A stretch of 5,740 bases of DNA from an uncultured Clostridia bacterium (lineage in GTDB: Bacteria; Bacillota; Clostridia; Oscillospirales; CAG-272): contig CAMOHW010000060.1 of the NCBI GenBank assembly GCA_946615525.1, positions 1-5,740 of the forward strand, given 5' to 3'. Below the pieces are notes generated by a model that worked only from the letters and a program-made list of their open reading frames with translations, was not told the DNA's origin and made no database searches. Positions 5,659 through 5,740 of this stretch are shown piece after piece (position 1 is the stretch's first letter; each line of letters opens with the position of its first letter). The position numbers and the translations under genes are program-made.

Positions 5659-5740
5659 TCAAAGTCGTTTGTTGAAGTAAGGTGCAAGCCGCGAAGCGCC
5701 GCTATGCGCATGGCAAATGGCAATGGCAAGCGCATCGGCG
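5659..5740 (-). CDS. ruvC: Holliday junction resolvase RuvC, C-terminal end only
   Basis: Only the last 26 codons and the TGA stop are in the window; the gene begins beyond the right edge. The visible tail starts ADALAIAICHAHSG. This matches the final conserved helix of RuvC, where A-D-A-L-A carries the last catalytic aspartate (D141 in E. coli numbering) and the following H-x-H-like segment is also typical. RuvC is the dimeric endonuclease that cuts Holliday junctions during recombinational repair, with RuvAB. The remaining catalytic residues cannot be checked here. Its stop is 15 nt from the methyltransferase start, so the two are likely co-transcribed. ruvA and ruvB, often next to ruvC, are not directly downstream. 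The fragment is short, so the call rests on one strong motif. Confidence 0.8.
   Translation of the reverse strand, partial: ADALAIAICHAHSGASRLAPYFNKRL

Noticed and set aside
5690..5740. Short repeated ATGGCA units near the right edge
   Set aside because: They encode the repetitive A-I-A-I-C-H-A-H segment of the RuvC tail and are not an independent repeat.

Overview
The window is a stretch of bacterial chromosome, almost fully coding, and every real gene is on the minus strand. Transcription therefore runs from position 5740 towards position 1. The gene order, Shine-Dalgarno sites of the AGGAGG type, a TTG start, group II ECF transporter genes and a Clp ATPase with a zinc finger point to a low-to-mid-GC Gram-positive. 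A member of the class Clostridia, perhaps Oscillospirales, fits best. That placement is inference from gene style and not a proven assignment.

Layout in the direction of transcription: the last 26 codons of ruvC (Holliday junction resolvase, 5740-5659); a class I SAM-dependent, probably rRNA, methyltransferase (5643-4780); ecfA1 (4742-3858), ecfA2 (3865-2909) and ecfT (2909-2058), which form the energising module of an ECF vitamin/metal transporter; truA (2017-1247, tRNA pseudouridine synthase); a CvpA-family membrane protein (1210-503); and the first 160 codons of a Clp-type AAA+ ATPase with an N-terminal four-cysteine zinc finger (481-1, running off the left edge).

The gaps are 15, 37, -8, -1, 40, 36 and 21 nt. 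No gap holds a convincing terminator or promoter, so the whole block is probably one operon or a few overlapping transcripts. ecfA1/ecfA2 and ecfA2/ecfT overlap and are likely translationally coupled, which fits a fixed-stoichiometry membrane complex. No substrate-binding S component is encoded here, as expected for a shared (group II) ECF module whose S proteins are encoded elsewhere.

The genes do not form one pathway. They are a housekeeping cluster: recombination, RNA modification, micronutrient import, a membrane protein and proteostasis. I found no mobile element, CRISPR, RNA gene or clear novel system. The points most worth a second look are a basic insert of about 27 residues in EcfA2, the CRC-for-ARG change in the second EcfT coupling motif, the non-ribosomal flanks of the ecf-truA island, and the zinc-finger/linker front end of the Clp ATPase.
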